Shown here: piece after piece, positions 18,506-27,110 of the stretch
Layout of the letters: each line of letters starts with the position of its first letter
Position numbering within the stretch: position 1 is the stretch's first letter
Assembly: GCF_004365175.1 (NCBI RefSeq)
Contig: NZ_SOCE01000003.1
Location: 1-64,000, forward strand
Reading direction: 5' to 3'
Source of the DNA: Kribbella voronezhensis
GTDB taxonomy: Bacteria; Actinomycetota; Actinomycetes; Propionibacteriales; Kribbellaceae
DNA length: 64,000 nt
Made by a program: the position numbers and the translations under genes
The notes under the pieces: generated by a model
The model's database searches: none
Told to the model about the DNA's origin: nothing
The model's input: only the letters and a program-made list of their open reading frames with translations

Positions 18506-19152
18506 AGGACCACCCTGTACTGCGGTTCGGTGCGGGGCTGGCCGACTCCCGGGAAGCCTGGGACGTCGCTTCGTCCGAGGTGGTGCACTCGACCGGCCGG
18601 GTGATCTCCGTACGGCGGGACCAGGTGGTCCCGCCTTCTGGTGGCGAACCTTTCGTACGGGACGTCGTCGTCCATCCTGGCGCTGTCGGGGTTGTCGCGC
18701 TCGACTCCGATAACCGGATGCTTTTGGTGCGGCAGTACCGTCATCCGGTCGGATACCGGTTGCTGGAGCCGCCCGCGGGGTTGCTCGACGTCGCCGGCGA
18801 GGACTACCAGGTCGGCGCCGAGCGAGAACTCTGGGAAGAAGCCGCGACCAAGGCCGCTGACTGGCGCGTCCTGGTCGACGCCTTCACCTCCCCAGGCCTC
18901 ACGAACGAGGCGGTCCGCATCTTCCTGGCCCGCGAACTGTCGGAGGCATCGGAGGTCTACGACCGCCTGCACGAAGAGGCCGACATGGAAACGGTCTGGG
19001 CTCCCCTCGTCGACGTCGTCGGCGCAGTACTGGCCGGCGACCTCCACAACCCGATCCTCGTCATGGGCGCCCTGGCAGCCTGGTCAGCCCTCAACGGCCC
19101 CGGCTTCAACAACCTCCGCCCAGCCAACGCCCCATGGCCGGCAAAGGACTGA
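18502..19152 (+). CDS. Nudix hydrolase, ADP-ribose pyrophosphatase-like
   Basis: 216 residues, ATGA overlap with pyrG. The Nudix box is at about residues 88-118: PPAGLLDVAGEDYQVGAE followed by RELWEEAAT, with one extra residue before the first Glu as in ADPRase-type proteins. It is expected to cleave ADP-ribose or related nucleoside diphosphate compounds. The pyrG-nudix pair is conserved in actinobacteria and normally followed by xerD/ald; here about 7.9 kb of other genes intervene. Confidence 0.92.
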
Positions 19153-19667
19153 CCCCACGCAGCTCCTCCGTCGCCGCTCCCACCCACCCGTGGTCGCGGC
19201 TCCTACGTCGCCGCTCGGTGAGTGCGGCGTGGTGCTTGTGGACTGAACTCGGTCGAGATGACCGCGCGTCGCCCGCGCACCGGCTGCGGGGGCCGCTTGT
19301 CGCTGCGACTCTTGGCGTTGTCGCCTACTACGCAATCGCCGACGTGATCGGCCGGCGGCGAGGCGGAGGGAGGCGGCGTTGCCGGCGCTGCCCTGGGCCT
19401 GCGGGGGGTGACGCACCAGCCCGTCGCTTGCTCTTGCCACCCCTGGTCGCGGTCTTTCGTCGCTGCTCGCCTTTGTCGTGAGTAGGTGATCTAGCGGCGC
19501 ACACGCTGCTGCGGGCGAGGTCCGGAGCAGCGTGTGCCGGGGTCAGGCTGGTGTTTTACGTTTGCGCTCGGGGCAGTCGGCTCTGCTCGTACGTCAGCTC
19601 GCGAACGGGTGAGTTTGAGTGACGTCGGTGCCTACGTGTTCGAGCGTCGAGGGAGGTGCGTGGGGAA
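19153..19667. other. Intergenic region with dispersed repeat copies
   Basis: 515 bases between convergent genes with no credible gene. It begins with a copy of the dispersed repeat (19161-19217) and has a degenerate one (about 19428-19472). Short reading frames here are Arg/Gly-rich and lack ribosome sites. Confidence 0.7.
19161..19217 (+). repeat. Dispersed intergenic repeat, copy A
   Basis: The segment has two half-units, CTCCTCCGTCGCCGCTCCCA and GCGGCTCCTACGTCGCCGCT, separated by CCCACCCG. Related copies in both orientations occur at 24402-24550, 48572-48630, 52962-53107 and 56071-56097. Confidence 0.75.
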
Positions 19668-20396
19668 TCAGTGGCCGAGTTGGCGGGCTACCAGGATGTT
19701 TGTGGTGCGGACTGGGGTGCCGTCAACGGGGGCTGGGTCTTCGGGGGTGGGTTGGACGCCGGCGGCGGCTACGCGGTCGAGGGCGCGGAGGGCTAGGCGG
19801 TCGACGGTGCCGAAGACGGTGTAGTTGGGGCGGAGGCGGGAGTCGGCGAAGACGAGGAAGAACTGGCTGCCGTTGGTGTTAGGGCCCGCGTTGGCCATCG
19901 CCAGGGTGCCTCGGGCGTAGACCTTGCTGGTGCCGGTGGGGTCGGTGGGCCAGTTCGGGAGGTCGGTGGGGAGCTCGTCCTTGTACGAGTAGCCGGGGCC
20001 GCGTTCGCCGGTGCCGGTGGGGTCGCCGCACTGGAGGACCTTGAGGGTCGGGTACAGGGTCAGGCGGTGGCAGGTGGTGAAGTCGTAGAACCGGCTGCGG
20101 GCGAGGTGGAGGAAGCTCTGCACCGTGCAGGGGGCCTTGGCGCGGTCGAGTGACAGCAGCATCGGGCCCTGGTTGGTGGCGAGGACGAGCTTCACGATGC
20201 CCTTGTTCGGGGTGTTCACCGGGTCCGGCGGCAGCGAGACCGGTCGCGGCGACGGGTCGTCCGGCGTCGCGGTGTACTGGCAGGGGCCGCTGGTGGTGAC
20301 GGCGTCCGCGGCGGGTGCTGCCGAGGCGGTCGAGGCCGTGGTCAGCAGTCCTGCGATGGTCAGCGCGCTGCACGCGATGACGGTGGTGACTCTCAT
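19668..20396 (-). CDS. Secreted cyclophilin-type peptidyl-prolyl isomerase
   Basis: 242 residues. Signal peptide (ACSALTIAGLLTTASTASA, cleavage near residue 27) then a cyclophilin domain: FTTCHRLT, LQCGDPTGTG, GTLAMANAG, NGSQFFLVFAD and YTVFG. The usual FHR is CHR here, and there are extra cysteines that could form a disulfide outside the cell. It isomerises prolyl bonds in exported proteins. An AGGAGAC site precedes ATG 20396. It lies only 27 nt after the GH92 gene on the same strand, so it is likely co-transcribed and may help fold that enzyme (inference). Confidence 0.92.
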   Translation of the reverse strand: MRVTTVIACSALTIAGLLTTASTASAAPAADAVTTSGPCQYTATPDDPSPRPVSLPPDPVNTPNKGIVKLVLATNQGPMLLSLDRAKAPCTVQSFLHLARSRFYDFTTCHRLTLYPTLKVLQCGDPTGTGERGPGYSYKDELPTDLPNWPTDPTGTSKVYARGTLAMANAGPNTNGSQFFLVFADSRLRPNYTVFGTVDRLALRALDRVAAAGVQPTPEDPAPVDGTPVRTTNILVARQLGH

Positions 20397-20423
20397 CGAT
20401 CTGTCTCCTAGTGGGCGTCGGGA

Positions 20424-23400
20424 TCAGCCGGTGGCCAGCGTGAAGATCCGCAGGTCGCGGTTCTTCGGCAGCGTCACGCTAACCGGCGTCTTGCCCGTCG
20501 GGAAGGTGATCGGTGCTGTGGCGAAGATGTTGGTCGCCACGTTGTCCCGTCCGCCGCCTGCTTCATTCCGGTACGGCGTGGTCGCCACCACCAGGTTGCC
20601 GAAGTGCACGGTGTCGCCGCCGCCGCCCAGCGTCCAGTCGCTGAAGGACAGGTCGATCGGCGCAGTACTGCCGTCCGAGAAGGTCAGCAGCCCTTCACCC
20701 GCTTGATTGCCGTTCACCGCGCTGCCGACGAATGACAACTTCGTGGCACCGGCAGGGATGTCCAGGTTCAGCAGCTGCCCGTCAGCAGGCACGTTGTCCG
20801 GGTCACCAGCCGGTACGCCGGGCCAGGTGAGCGTCAGCCCTTCCTTCGTCAGAGTGCCGCCCGGGGTGAGCCCTGCGGCTGCAAGAGCCTGTCGCGAGTA
20901 GCTGACTCCACCACCGTCGTAGTCGGCCTCGTTGTGGTCGCCCGTGTCGTCAGAAACGGCTACACCTTCGCGGAGTACGGAGAAGGTGTTCGGCAGACCC
21001 ACAACGACGGTGAACCCGAGCCGGGGGAGCGCAGTACCGTCTGCTGCCTTCAACGCCACGGTGACCTCGTAGCGACCGTCCGGGCTACCAGCGGCCGCAC
21101 TGATGCGTACTGGCGCTCCACCGACGCCACTGGCCGGATCCACTGTGAAGGAACCACTGACAGGAGACGCAGTGAGTCCCGCTGGGGTTGTCACCGAGTA
21201 CTGCACCGTGCTGGCGGTTCCGTTCAACCGGTGCGCCTCGATGGTCACCGGATCGCTCGTGGTGCCAGGGGCGACGACAACTCGGCTCGTGTCCGTCGCG
21301 GTCTGGAAGGGGATCTCGCCGGTGCGCCACGACGGCGGTGCATCGGCAGCGGCCGAGCCCCAAGCAGTGTTGGCCGCAGTACCGAGCTTGAAGTCCAGCG
21401 TGCCGCCACGGTTCACGAAAGACTCCGGCAGCCACGGCTTGCTCGTACTACGCCCGTTCACCTTCAGGCTCTGCACATAGATTCCCGGAGCTCCACTGGC
21501 GTTGATCCGGATGGTCCGACCGCCGTCGCGATGAATCACCGCGTGCTGGAACAACGGCGCGGCTACTTGCAGGTCTGCACGACTGGGCACGTCCGGGTAG
21601 AGCCCGAGCGAGCTCCACACGAACCACGACGACATTGCGCCCAGGTCGTCATTGCCAGGAATACCGCCGGTCGTGGTGTTCCACAGCTGGGTCATTGCCT
21701 GCCGCAACGTTTCCTGCGTCTTGTACGGCTGCCCGGTGTAGTTGTAGATCCAGGGCGTGTTGATCGACGGCTCGTTGTCCATCTCGGCGTGCAGGTCGCC
21801 GGACTTCGTCAGCGCCCAGTTGCCGTCGGCATCTTTGAAGAAGGCATCGAGTCGCGCGGCGGCCTTCGCAGTACCGCCCATTGCATCGAAGAGCCCGGCT
21901 CTGTTGTGCGGAATCATCCAGGTGTACTGCGCGCTGCTGCCCTCCGCGAAGCCGTCGCCGGTCGCGGGCTCGAACGCCGGCCAGGCGCCGTTGTCGTCAC
22001 GGTTCTGGATGTAGCCGCCGTTCTCGGGATTGAACACGTTCTGCCAGTACTGCGACCGCTTGAGGAACTGCTCGTACGTCGAGTTGTCTCCGGTCCGCGC
22101 GGCGAGCTGTGCGAGCGCGAAGTCGTCAGTGCTGTCCTCCAGCGTCTCGACCGCGCTACCCCAGGCGTTGGACTTGGTGGGGAGGTAGTGCAGCGCCAGG
22201 TACTTGTCGAGCGACGGCCGCTGCCCGATCGACATCACGGGCTTGCCGGCCGAGCTGAGGTCGTTGGCGGTCGGCACGGTGGCTGCTTTGACCAGCGACT
22301 TGAGCGCGGTACGGACGTCGAAGTTCGTACCGCCGAAGGCGTAGATGCCGGCAACAGCAGGGGCAGACGGGTCGCCCGTCATGACCGCGGTACTGCCGGA
22401 GGCGTGCGTCCAGCGGTCCCAGATGCCGTTGTTCTGCTGGGCTTGGTTGAGCAGCGACTGTGCAATGTCGCCGGCCTTCCGTGGTTCCAGCAGCGTCAGG
22501 AGCTGCAGTTGCGACCGGTAGACATCCCAGCCCGAGAAGGTCGCGTACTGCGCTGTCTGTCCGTGCTGCACGCGGTGCGGCTGCTGGTCGAAGCCCCAGT
22601 ACTGGCCGTTGACGTCGCTGAACACGTTGGGGTGCAGCAGTGCGTGGTAGAGCGCGCTGTAGAAGGTGGTGCGCTGCTCTGCCGTACCGCCGCCGATCTC
22701 GATGCGGTTGAGCTGGTCACGCCACGCCCGCTTCGCCCACGCCGCAGTGTTCTCCAGTGAGGTCCCGCGTCGGTTCTCGGCTCTCAGGTTGGCAGCAGCG
22801 TTGGCCTCGCTCACGTACGAGATGCCGATGCGCATGGTGACCGTCTTGGCGTCGAACCCGACGTAACCGCCGGAGCCCTTGTTCGGCGGCATCCACCCGT
22901 CAGTCCCGTACGACGTACCGCCGTGTGCGCTGGTCGATCCAGGAGTGACAGTGGTGTCCTGCCACGTCCCCGTTTTGGCGAACGGCTGGTCGAACTCCGC
23001 GACGAAGTGCAGCGTGTAGTAGCTGCGTCGGCCGACCGAGGCGAGGTACCCGCAGAAGTTGCCGCTCGTCACTGATCCGGTGACGGTCCGCTTGGCGGGG
23101 TCGATCGAGATCTGGGCGTCGCTGGAGCCGACCTCGGAGTTCGACGTACGGAACATCACCGTGGCTGGTTTGTCCTGCGGGAAGGTGAAGGCCGCGGACC
23201 CGGTGCGGGTGGTCGCGGCGAGTTCGGCGGTCGCGCCCGAGTCGAGGGCGACCTTGTAGTAGCCGGGCTTGGCGACCTCGTTCGCGTGCGAGAACGTGCT
23301 CGCGTAGACCTCGTCCTTGGCGTCCGCTTGCGGCGACGAGGTCACCTCCCCGGCGTACGGGAAGATCGGGATGTCGCCCGAGCCGCCGGCGCAGCCCGTG

Positions 23401-23822
23401 CCCGACATGTGGGTCAGGCTGAAGCCGCGGATCTTCGTCGCGGAGTACAGGTAGCCGCCGGGCGCGGCCGTGCGGTACGCGTTGCCGCGGCTGGTCTCGG
23501 GGCTGAACGAGAACATCCCGAACGGGGTGACCGCGCCGGGGAAGACGTTGCCGGCGTTCGACGTCCCGATCAGCGGGTCGACCTGCTCGGTCGGATCGGC
23601 CGAACTGGTGGTGATCCTGCTCGCGCCGATCGCCTCGGGCGCTTTGAGGTTACGCAGTACGGGATCTGGGGGCGTGGCGGTCGTCGGAGAGCTGGTCTGC
23701 CCCGGATGGTCGCTGGGCGGCGCCGGGCTGGGGCCGGCTTGCGCGGTGGCGGCCAGGGCGAGGGCTGAGATCACCGACCCGGCCAGTACTGCGGACGCAC
23801 GGCGGCTGCTGCGGTTCTTCAT
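20424..23822 (-). CDS. Secreted GH92 family alpha-mannosidase
   Basis: About 1,132 residues. Signal peptide (AVLAGSVISALALAATAQAG), then the GH92 N-terminal beta-sandwich (DPLIGTSNAGNVFPGAVTPF; SLTHMSGTGC) and the large (alpha/alpha)6 domain (TFYSALYHALLHPNVFSD; GNDDLGAMSSWFVWSSLGLY). About 300 more residues carry Ig/NPCBM-like beta domains (PDGRYEVTVALKA; NEADYDGGGVSYS). GH92 enzymes are Ca-dependent exo-mannosidases acting on N-glycan or mannan alpha-linkages. ATG 23822 has GGGGAA upstream; GTG 23834 in frame would add four residues. Its promoter is overlapped by a LacI-type palindrome. Confidence 0.93.
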   Translation of the reverse strand: MKNRSSRRASAVLAGSVISALALAATAQAGPSPAPPSDHPGQTSSPTTATPPDPVLRNLKAPEAIGASRITTSSADPTEQVDPLIGTSNAGNVFPGAVTPFGMFSFSPETSRGNAYRTAAPGGYLYSATKIRGFSLTHMSGTGCAGGSGDIPIFPYAGEVTSSPQADAKDEVYASTFSHANEVAKPGYYKVALDSGATAELAATTRTGSAAFTFPQDKPATVMFRTSNSEVGSSDAQISIDPAKRTVTGSVTSGNFCGYLASVGRRSYYTLHFVAEFDQPFAKTGTWQDTTVTPGSTSAHGGTSYGTDGWMPPNKGSGGYVGFDAKTVTMRIGISYVSEANAAANLRAENRRGTSLENTAAWAKRAWRDQLNRIEIGGGTAEQRTTFYSALYHALLHPNVFSDVNGQYWGFDQQPHRVQHGQTAQYATFSGWDVYRSQLQLLTLLEPRKAGDIAQSLLNQAQQNNGIWDRWTHASGSTAVMTGDPSAPAVAGIYAFGGTNFDVRTALKSLVKAATVPTANDLSSAGKPVMSIGQRPSLDKYLALHYLPTKSNAWGSAVETLEDSTDDFALAQLAARTGDNSTYEQFLKRSQYWQNVFNPENGGYIQNRDDNGAWPAFEPATGDGFAEGSSAQYTWMIPHNRAGLFDAMGGTAKAAARLDAFFKDADGNWALTKSGDLHAEMDNEPSINTPWIYNYTGQPYKTQETLRQAMTQLWNTTTGGIPGNDDLGAMSSWFVWSSLGLYPDVPSRADLQVAAPLFQHAVIHRDGGRTIRINASGAPGIYVQSLKVNGRSTSKPWLPESFVNRGGTLDFKLGTAANTAWGSAAADAPPSWRTGEIPFQTATDTSRVVVAPGTTSDPVTIEAHRLNGTASTVQYSVTTPAGLTASPVSGSFTVDPASGVGGAPVRISAAAGSPDGRYEVTVALKAADGTALPRLGFTVVVGLPNTFSVLREGVAVSDDTGDHNEADYDGGGVSYSRQALAAAGLTPGGTLTKEGLTLTWPGVPAGDPDNVPADGQLLNLDIPAGATKLSFVGSAVNGNQAGEGLLTFSDGSTAPIDLSFSDWTLGGGGDTVHFGNLVVATTPYRNEAGGGRDNVATNIFATAPITFPTGKTPVSVTLPKNRDLRIFTLATG

Positions 23823-23891
23823 GGGGTTCCCCACCTTCGACGTCGAGACAACGTCGCCACGCAGAACGCGGCGACGGGGTCACGGGCGGCG

Positions 23892-23905
23892 TGACATCGT
23901 TGTCA
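23892..23905 (-). promoter_or_regulatory. LacI-type operator upstream of GH92
   Basis: TGACAACGATGTCA on the minus strand is an inverted repeat (TGACA...TGTCA) close to the TGACAACGTTGTCA pattern common for actinobacterial LacI-family sugar regulators. It lies just downstream of the promoter, over the expected transcription start, so binding would block transcription. No LacI gene is in the window. Confidence 0.6.
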
Positions 23906-23909
23906 GCAA

Positions 23910-23938
23910 TAGATAGCCGAGCCGATGAGGTGAGTCAA
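23910..23938 (-). promoter_or_regulatory. Promoter of the GH92-cyclophilin operon
   Basis: On the minus strand TTGACT (23938-23933) and TATCTA (23915-23910) are separated by exactly 17 nt, a good housekeeping-sigma promoter. It lies about 90 nt before the GH92 start. Confidence 0.65.
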
Positions 23939-23984
23939 GAGTTCCGGCACGTTCCGCAACTTGTTGCTGGCGGAGCGCGACGGC

Positions 23985-24335
23985 CTAGAGGTCGTACGCC
24001 GGTGGGTGCCGCGGCTGGTAGAGCCCGAGCTCGCCACCGCCGGGCAGCCGGATCGAGGTGAGGATGCCCCACCGCTGATCCTCGACCGGGCGGACGAACT
24101 CGACGCCCCGCTCGGTCAAGTCGGCGACGGTCTGCTCGAGGTCGTCACACATCAGATACAGCTCGTGCGACTCGGACCCGGTGCTCGGATGCACCGCCAC
24201 CTCGGCCGGCGGCAACTTGAAGATCAACCAACCATGCCCGGCGTCGACATGCGGATAGCCCAGCACGTCCCTGAGAAACGCCCGATCGGCCTCGGCATCC
24301 CGGCTGTAGACGATGACATGCGCACCATTGATCAC
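23985..24335 (-). CDS. VOC (glyoxalase/bleomycin-resistance fold) family protein
   Basis: About 116 residues with the two beta-alpha-beta-beta-beta halves of the VOC fold: VIVYSRDAEADRAFLRDVLG, GWLIFKLPPAEVAVHP, HELYLMCDDLEQTVADLTERGVEF and LPGGGELGLYQPRH. Metal ligands of glyoxalase I are only partly present, so this is an uncharacterised dioxygenase/antibiotic-resistance-like protein. GTG 24335 is chosen because homology starts there and TATCGT lies 7 nt before it. Confidence 0.85.
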   Translation of the reverse strand: MINGAHVIVYSRDAEADRAFLRDVLGYPHVDAGHGWLIFKLPPAEVAVHPSTGSESHELYLMCDDLEQTVADLTERGVEFVRPVEDQRWGILTSIRLPGGGELGLYQPRHPPAYDL

Positions 24336-24342
24336 CCACCCG

Positions 24343-24348
24343 ACGATA
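24343..24348 (-). promoter_or_regulatory. Leaderless -10 hexamer of the VOC gene
   Basis: TATCGT on the minus strand, 7 nt before GTG 24335. Confidence 0.45.
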
Positions 24349-24401
24349 AGCACCGCCAGACCCGATGGCGATGGTCCGACGAGGGGGCGAGCGAGCGGGC
24401 A

Positions 24402-24550
24402 GGCGACGGAGGAGGTGCGAGCGGACTCGTCGTACGAGCGAGCCGACGCGAGACGAGGGGGCGGGTTGCCGACCCACCGCGTGCGCTCGCCGTTTGAGCC
24501 GCGACGGAGGAGCGGCGGTCTGGGCGGCGAGCACCGACGCAGGAGGTGCG
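24402..24550 (-). repeat. Dispersed intergenic repeat, copies B
   Basis: Minus-strand copies in the 236-base gap between the VOC and HIT genes. GAGCACCGACGCAGGAGGTG (24529-24548) and GCCGCGACGGAGGAGCGGCG (24498-24517) match, in reverse complement, the paired units at 48572-48630; a shorter copy lies at about 24402-24420. No gene is seen in the gap. Confidence 0.78.
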
Positions 24551-24571
24551 AAGCGGGTCGTCGTACCGGGG

Positions 24572-25180
24572 TTAGTCGGCGGCGATGCCTAGTGGGGTGC
24601 CGGACAGTTCGGTGAGGGCTTGGGCGACGGTGCGGGCGTTGGCTTTCGACTCTTCGTCGGGGAGTTTGGGGAGAAGGTCGTCCCAGGCGGCGATCATGGC
24701 GCCGCGGAGTTGCATCATGCCGAGGGGGCGGGCGAGGAACCAGATGTGGAAGTGTTCGCTGCCGTCGCCCCAGCGGTTGAAGTGGGTGCGGCCGACGCCG
24801 TCGATCCGGCGGATCGCGCCGGCGACGCGCTGGATCATCGGGCCGAGGGTGGCGGTGAGTTCGGGCGGGAGGTTGTCGAGCCGGTAGTGCTCGCGGGGGA
24901 CCAGGAGCGCGACCATCTGCAGCCCGTTCTGGAGTCCGCCCTTGAGGATCCACTGGTCGTCGGCCCAGATCGCACCCCACTCGGGGTCCGCGCACGTCAT
25001 ACACGGTTGGCCGCCGGGCTCCCCGGCGCGCGGTGGCTCCGGCAGCACCGGCTCGTCGAGCGGCACCACCTGGAGATCGCCTTCGAACGGGAAGAACGGA
25101 CCACCCAGCAGGGGATCCGCCGACATCCGCTCGCCGTACGGAAGCCTGCGGTGGTACTCGGACGGCATGTCATCGCTCAT
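24572..25180 (-). CDS. HIT-like superfamily protein
   Basis: 202 residues. EHFHIWFLARP (near residue 147) resembles the histidine-triad active site of HIT/galactose-1-phosphate uridylyltransferase-like proteins, with the last histidine replaced. LQNGLQMVALLVPREHYRLDNLPPEL is the conserved beta-strand/helix ahead of it. Members hydrolyse or transfer nucleoside monophosphates; with an incomplete triad the activity is uncertain. An N-terminal CMTC could bind metal. ATG 25180 gives the family length; the gene diverges from the DUF985 cupin across 69 bases. Confidence 0.82.
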   Translation of the reverse strand: MSDDMPSEYHRRLPYGERMSADPLLGGPFFPFEGDLQVVPLDEPVLPEPPRAGEPGGQPCMTCADPEWGAIWADDQWILKGGLQNGLQMVALLVPREHYRLDNLPPELTATLGPMIQRVAGAIRRIDGVGRTHFNRWGDGSEHFHIWFLARPLGMMQLRGAMIAAWDDLLPKLPDEESKANARTVAQALTELSGTPLGIAAD

Positions 25181-25236
25181 AGCCCGAACTCTGCCGAACC
25201 CGCCCGCCCAGCGCCACCACATTGCACCCGGGTGGG

Positions 25237-25242
25237 TAGCGT
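25237..25242 (+). promoter_or_regulatory. Leaderless -10 hexamer of the DUF985 gene
   Basis: TAGCGT, 7 nt before ATG 25250. Confidence 0.45.
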
Positions 25243-25249
25243 TCGAGGC

Positions 25250-25687
25250 ATGGGTGACGACATGCGGCCGGAGTTGGCTGAGGTGCTGGGGCTCGAGAAG
25301 CATCCCGAGGGCGGGTGGTTCCGGGAGACGTGGCGTTCTGAGGTCGAGTTCGAACCAGGCGGGTACGACGGTAAGCGGTCGAGCGCGACAGCGATCTACT
25401 TCCTGCTCGCACCGGGCGAGGAGTCGCGCTGGCATCGGGTGAAGTCGGCCGAGATCTGGCTCTGGCACTCGGGCGGCCCGTTGACTCTCGAGCTCGGCGG
25501 CACCGGCGAGGACCCGGGTGAAGCCGAAGAGATCACGCTGGGACCGGACGTGAAAGCCGGCCAGCACCCGCAGGCCGTAGTACCGGCGGGTGCTTGGCAA
25601 GCGGCGCGACCGGCCGGCGATCAGCCGGTGCTGGTCTCCTGCATCGTCTCGCCCGGCTTCGACTTCGCCGACTTCACTCTGCGGTGA
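25250..25687 (+). CDS. DUF985 (cupin_5) family protein
   Basis: 145 residues. LGLEKHPEGGWFRETWRSE and TAIYFLLAPGEESRWHRVKSAEIW are the signature blocks of the DUF985/cupin_5 family, a double-stranded beta-helix fold; WHRVKSAEIWLWHSGGPL holds the likely metal-site residues. Plant and bacterial members have been linked to epimerase-like or storage functions without a settled reaction. ATG 25250 has a 7-nt-upstream TAGCGT and no Shine-Dalgarno site. It converges on the LLM gene 4 nt away. Confidence 0.88.
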   Translation: MGDDMRPELAEVLGLEKHPEGGWFRETWRSEVEFEPGGYDGKRSSATAIYFLLAPGEESRWHRVKSAEIWLWHSGGPLTLELGGTGEDPGEAEEITLGPDVKAGQHPQAVVPAGAWQAARPAGDQPVLVSCIVSPGFDFADFTLR

Positions 25688-25691
25688 GGCG

Positions 25692-26522
25692 CTAGAACAG
25701 AACGGTCGCGAGCGCTTCGTACCCGGGCAGCAGATCGGGTCCTTCCTTACCGATCTGCTGTACGACGACCTGGTCGGCGCCCGCCTCCAGGTGCGCCCGC
25801 AGACCGTCGGCGACCTCGACCGCGGTGCCGTGCAGCACGAGCAGGTCGACCAGTTCGTTGCTGCCGCCGTCAGCGAAGTCTTCGTCGGAGAATCCGAGTC
25901 GCTTCAAGTTCGCCGTGTAGTTGCTGAGCTTCAGGTACGTCGCCAGGTAGTCCCGCGCCACCGCGCGCGCGATCTCCTTGTCGGTCTCCAGCACGACCTT
26001 CTGCTCCGGCGCCAGCAGTACGCCGTCGCCGAGCGTGGCCCGCGCCTGGCGAGTGTGCTCCGGCGTCGTCAGGTAGGGCACTGCCCCGGCCGTGCGGGCC
26101 GCCGCCAACTTGAGCACCCGCGGACCGAGGGCCGCGAGCAGCCGTCGTTCCATCGGGACCTTCCCGTCGTCGAGCGCGTTCAGGTACTCCACGAGCGTCT
26201 CGTACGGCGACTTGTACTCACCGGACTGCTCCCGGTGACCCACGCCGACGCCGAGCAGGAACCGCCCCGGGAACTCGTCCTCCAGCCGGTGGTACGACTC
26301 CGCCACCTGCGCCGGATCGGCCTTCCACACGTTCACGATGCTGGTGCCGACGGCCACCGAGTCCGTCGCTGCCAGCAGTACTTCGGCGTCGCGCAGGTCG
26401 GCCGCGGGGGAGCCGCCCAGCCAGAGCGTGCCGTAGCCGAGTTGCTCGAGGCCGGCCGCGAGCTCCGGTCCCCATTTGTGCGCCTGATGCCAGACCCCGA
26501 CCCGTCCCAGATCGACCGCCAT
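25692..26522 (-). CDS. LLM class (luciferase-like, probably F420-dependent) oxidoreductase
   Basis: 276 residues. VGVWHQAHKWGPELAAGLEQLGYGTLWLGGS and FLLGVGVGHREQSGEYKSPYETLVEYLNALD are conserved blocks of the F420-dependent luciferase-like monooxygenase subfamily annotated as TIGR03620 (MSMEG_4141-like). It has the TIM-barrel length of that group. Substrate unknown. GAGAGGGG lies shortly before ATG 26522. A long non-coding region separates it from ald. Confidence 0.88.
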   Translation of the reverse strand: MAVDLGRVGVWHQAHKWGPELAAGLEQLGYGTLWLGGSPAADLRDAEVLLAATDSVAVGTSIVNVWKADPAQVAESYHRLEDEFPGRFLLGVGVGHREQSGEYKSPYETLVEYLNALDDGKVPMERRLLAALGPRVLKLAAARTAGAVPYLTTPEHTRQARATLGDGVLLAPEQKVVLETDKEIARAVARDYLATYLKLSNYTANLKRLGFSDEDFADGGSNELVDLLVLHGTAVEVADGLRAHLEAGADQVVVQQIGKEGPDLLPGYEALATVLF

Positions 26523-27110
26523 GTCCTACCCCTCTCGTCAGAACTTCCGTTCGTGGCAACCCAGGGCGGTGGGCCGGTCATTCCCCCGCGCCGCTCCAGC
26601 CGTCACCCGGCGGAGGAAGGTGACACAGGCAAGCATCGCCGACACCCCCGCGGTGCCGTCAACGATCGTTGCAGGGACAAGGACTCGCGCGACCGCCGGT
26701 GAGTGCGCAAACTCACTCCGAAACCGGCAACGATGCCAGCCGGTACCGCACCGATCGTTTCGGAACGGGGTACTGGAGAGTCACTTGGCGGAGCTCTGCC
26801 CATCAGTGCAAAGCAGGTGTTAAGGCGAACGAAAGATTTGCGTCAAAATTGCGCGAAAGCGCCGAGTGGCCTTCCAGAGCGTGGATCCGGCGGCCAACCT
26901 CACGTCGCGCCACGGCGTCTTACGAGAGTGTAACCGGACCGCAGGACGCGCATCCGCGCGTCGGGCCCGGACAAGACCAACCGGTCGGGTGGTATGAACC
27001 TTGCGGGCTTACACTCGGCAACGACCTGGCGTTCCCAACCCCTCGAGACGGCCGGGCCGCGGACCACAGCGAGGTGAGCCGCACACCTGGATACGGAAGA
27101 AGGGCAAGTT
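26523..27110. other. Long intergenic region upstream of ald
   Basis: 588 bases without a convincing gene or tRNA. It contains a perfect 12-bp palindrome CAACGATCGTTG (26660-26671), a related half-site ACCGATCGTT near 26749-26758, and an AT-richer stretch at about 26815-26860. The sites could bind a regulator of ald or of the LLM gene, but nothing more specific can be read. Confidence 0.55.

Noticed and set aside
23985..25004. A long minus-strand reading frame joining the VOC gene to sequences upstream
   Set aside because: Only the last 116 residues show VOC homology; the upstream part is low-complexity Arg/Pro sequence over the dispersed repeat and the opposite end of the HIT gene.
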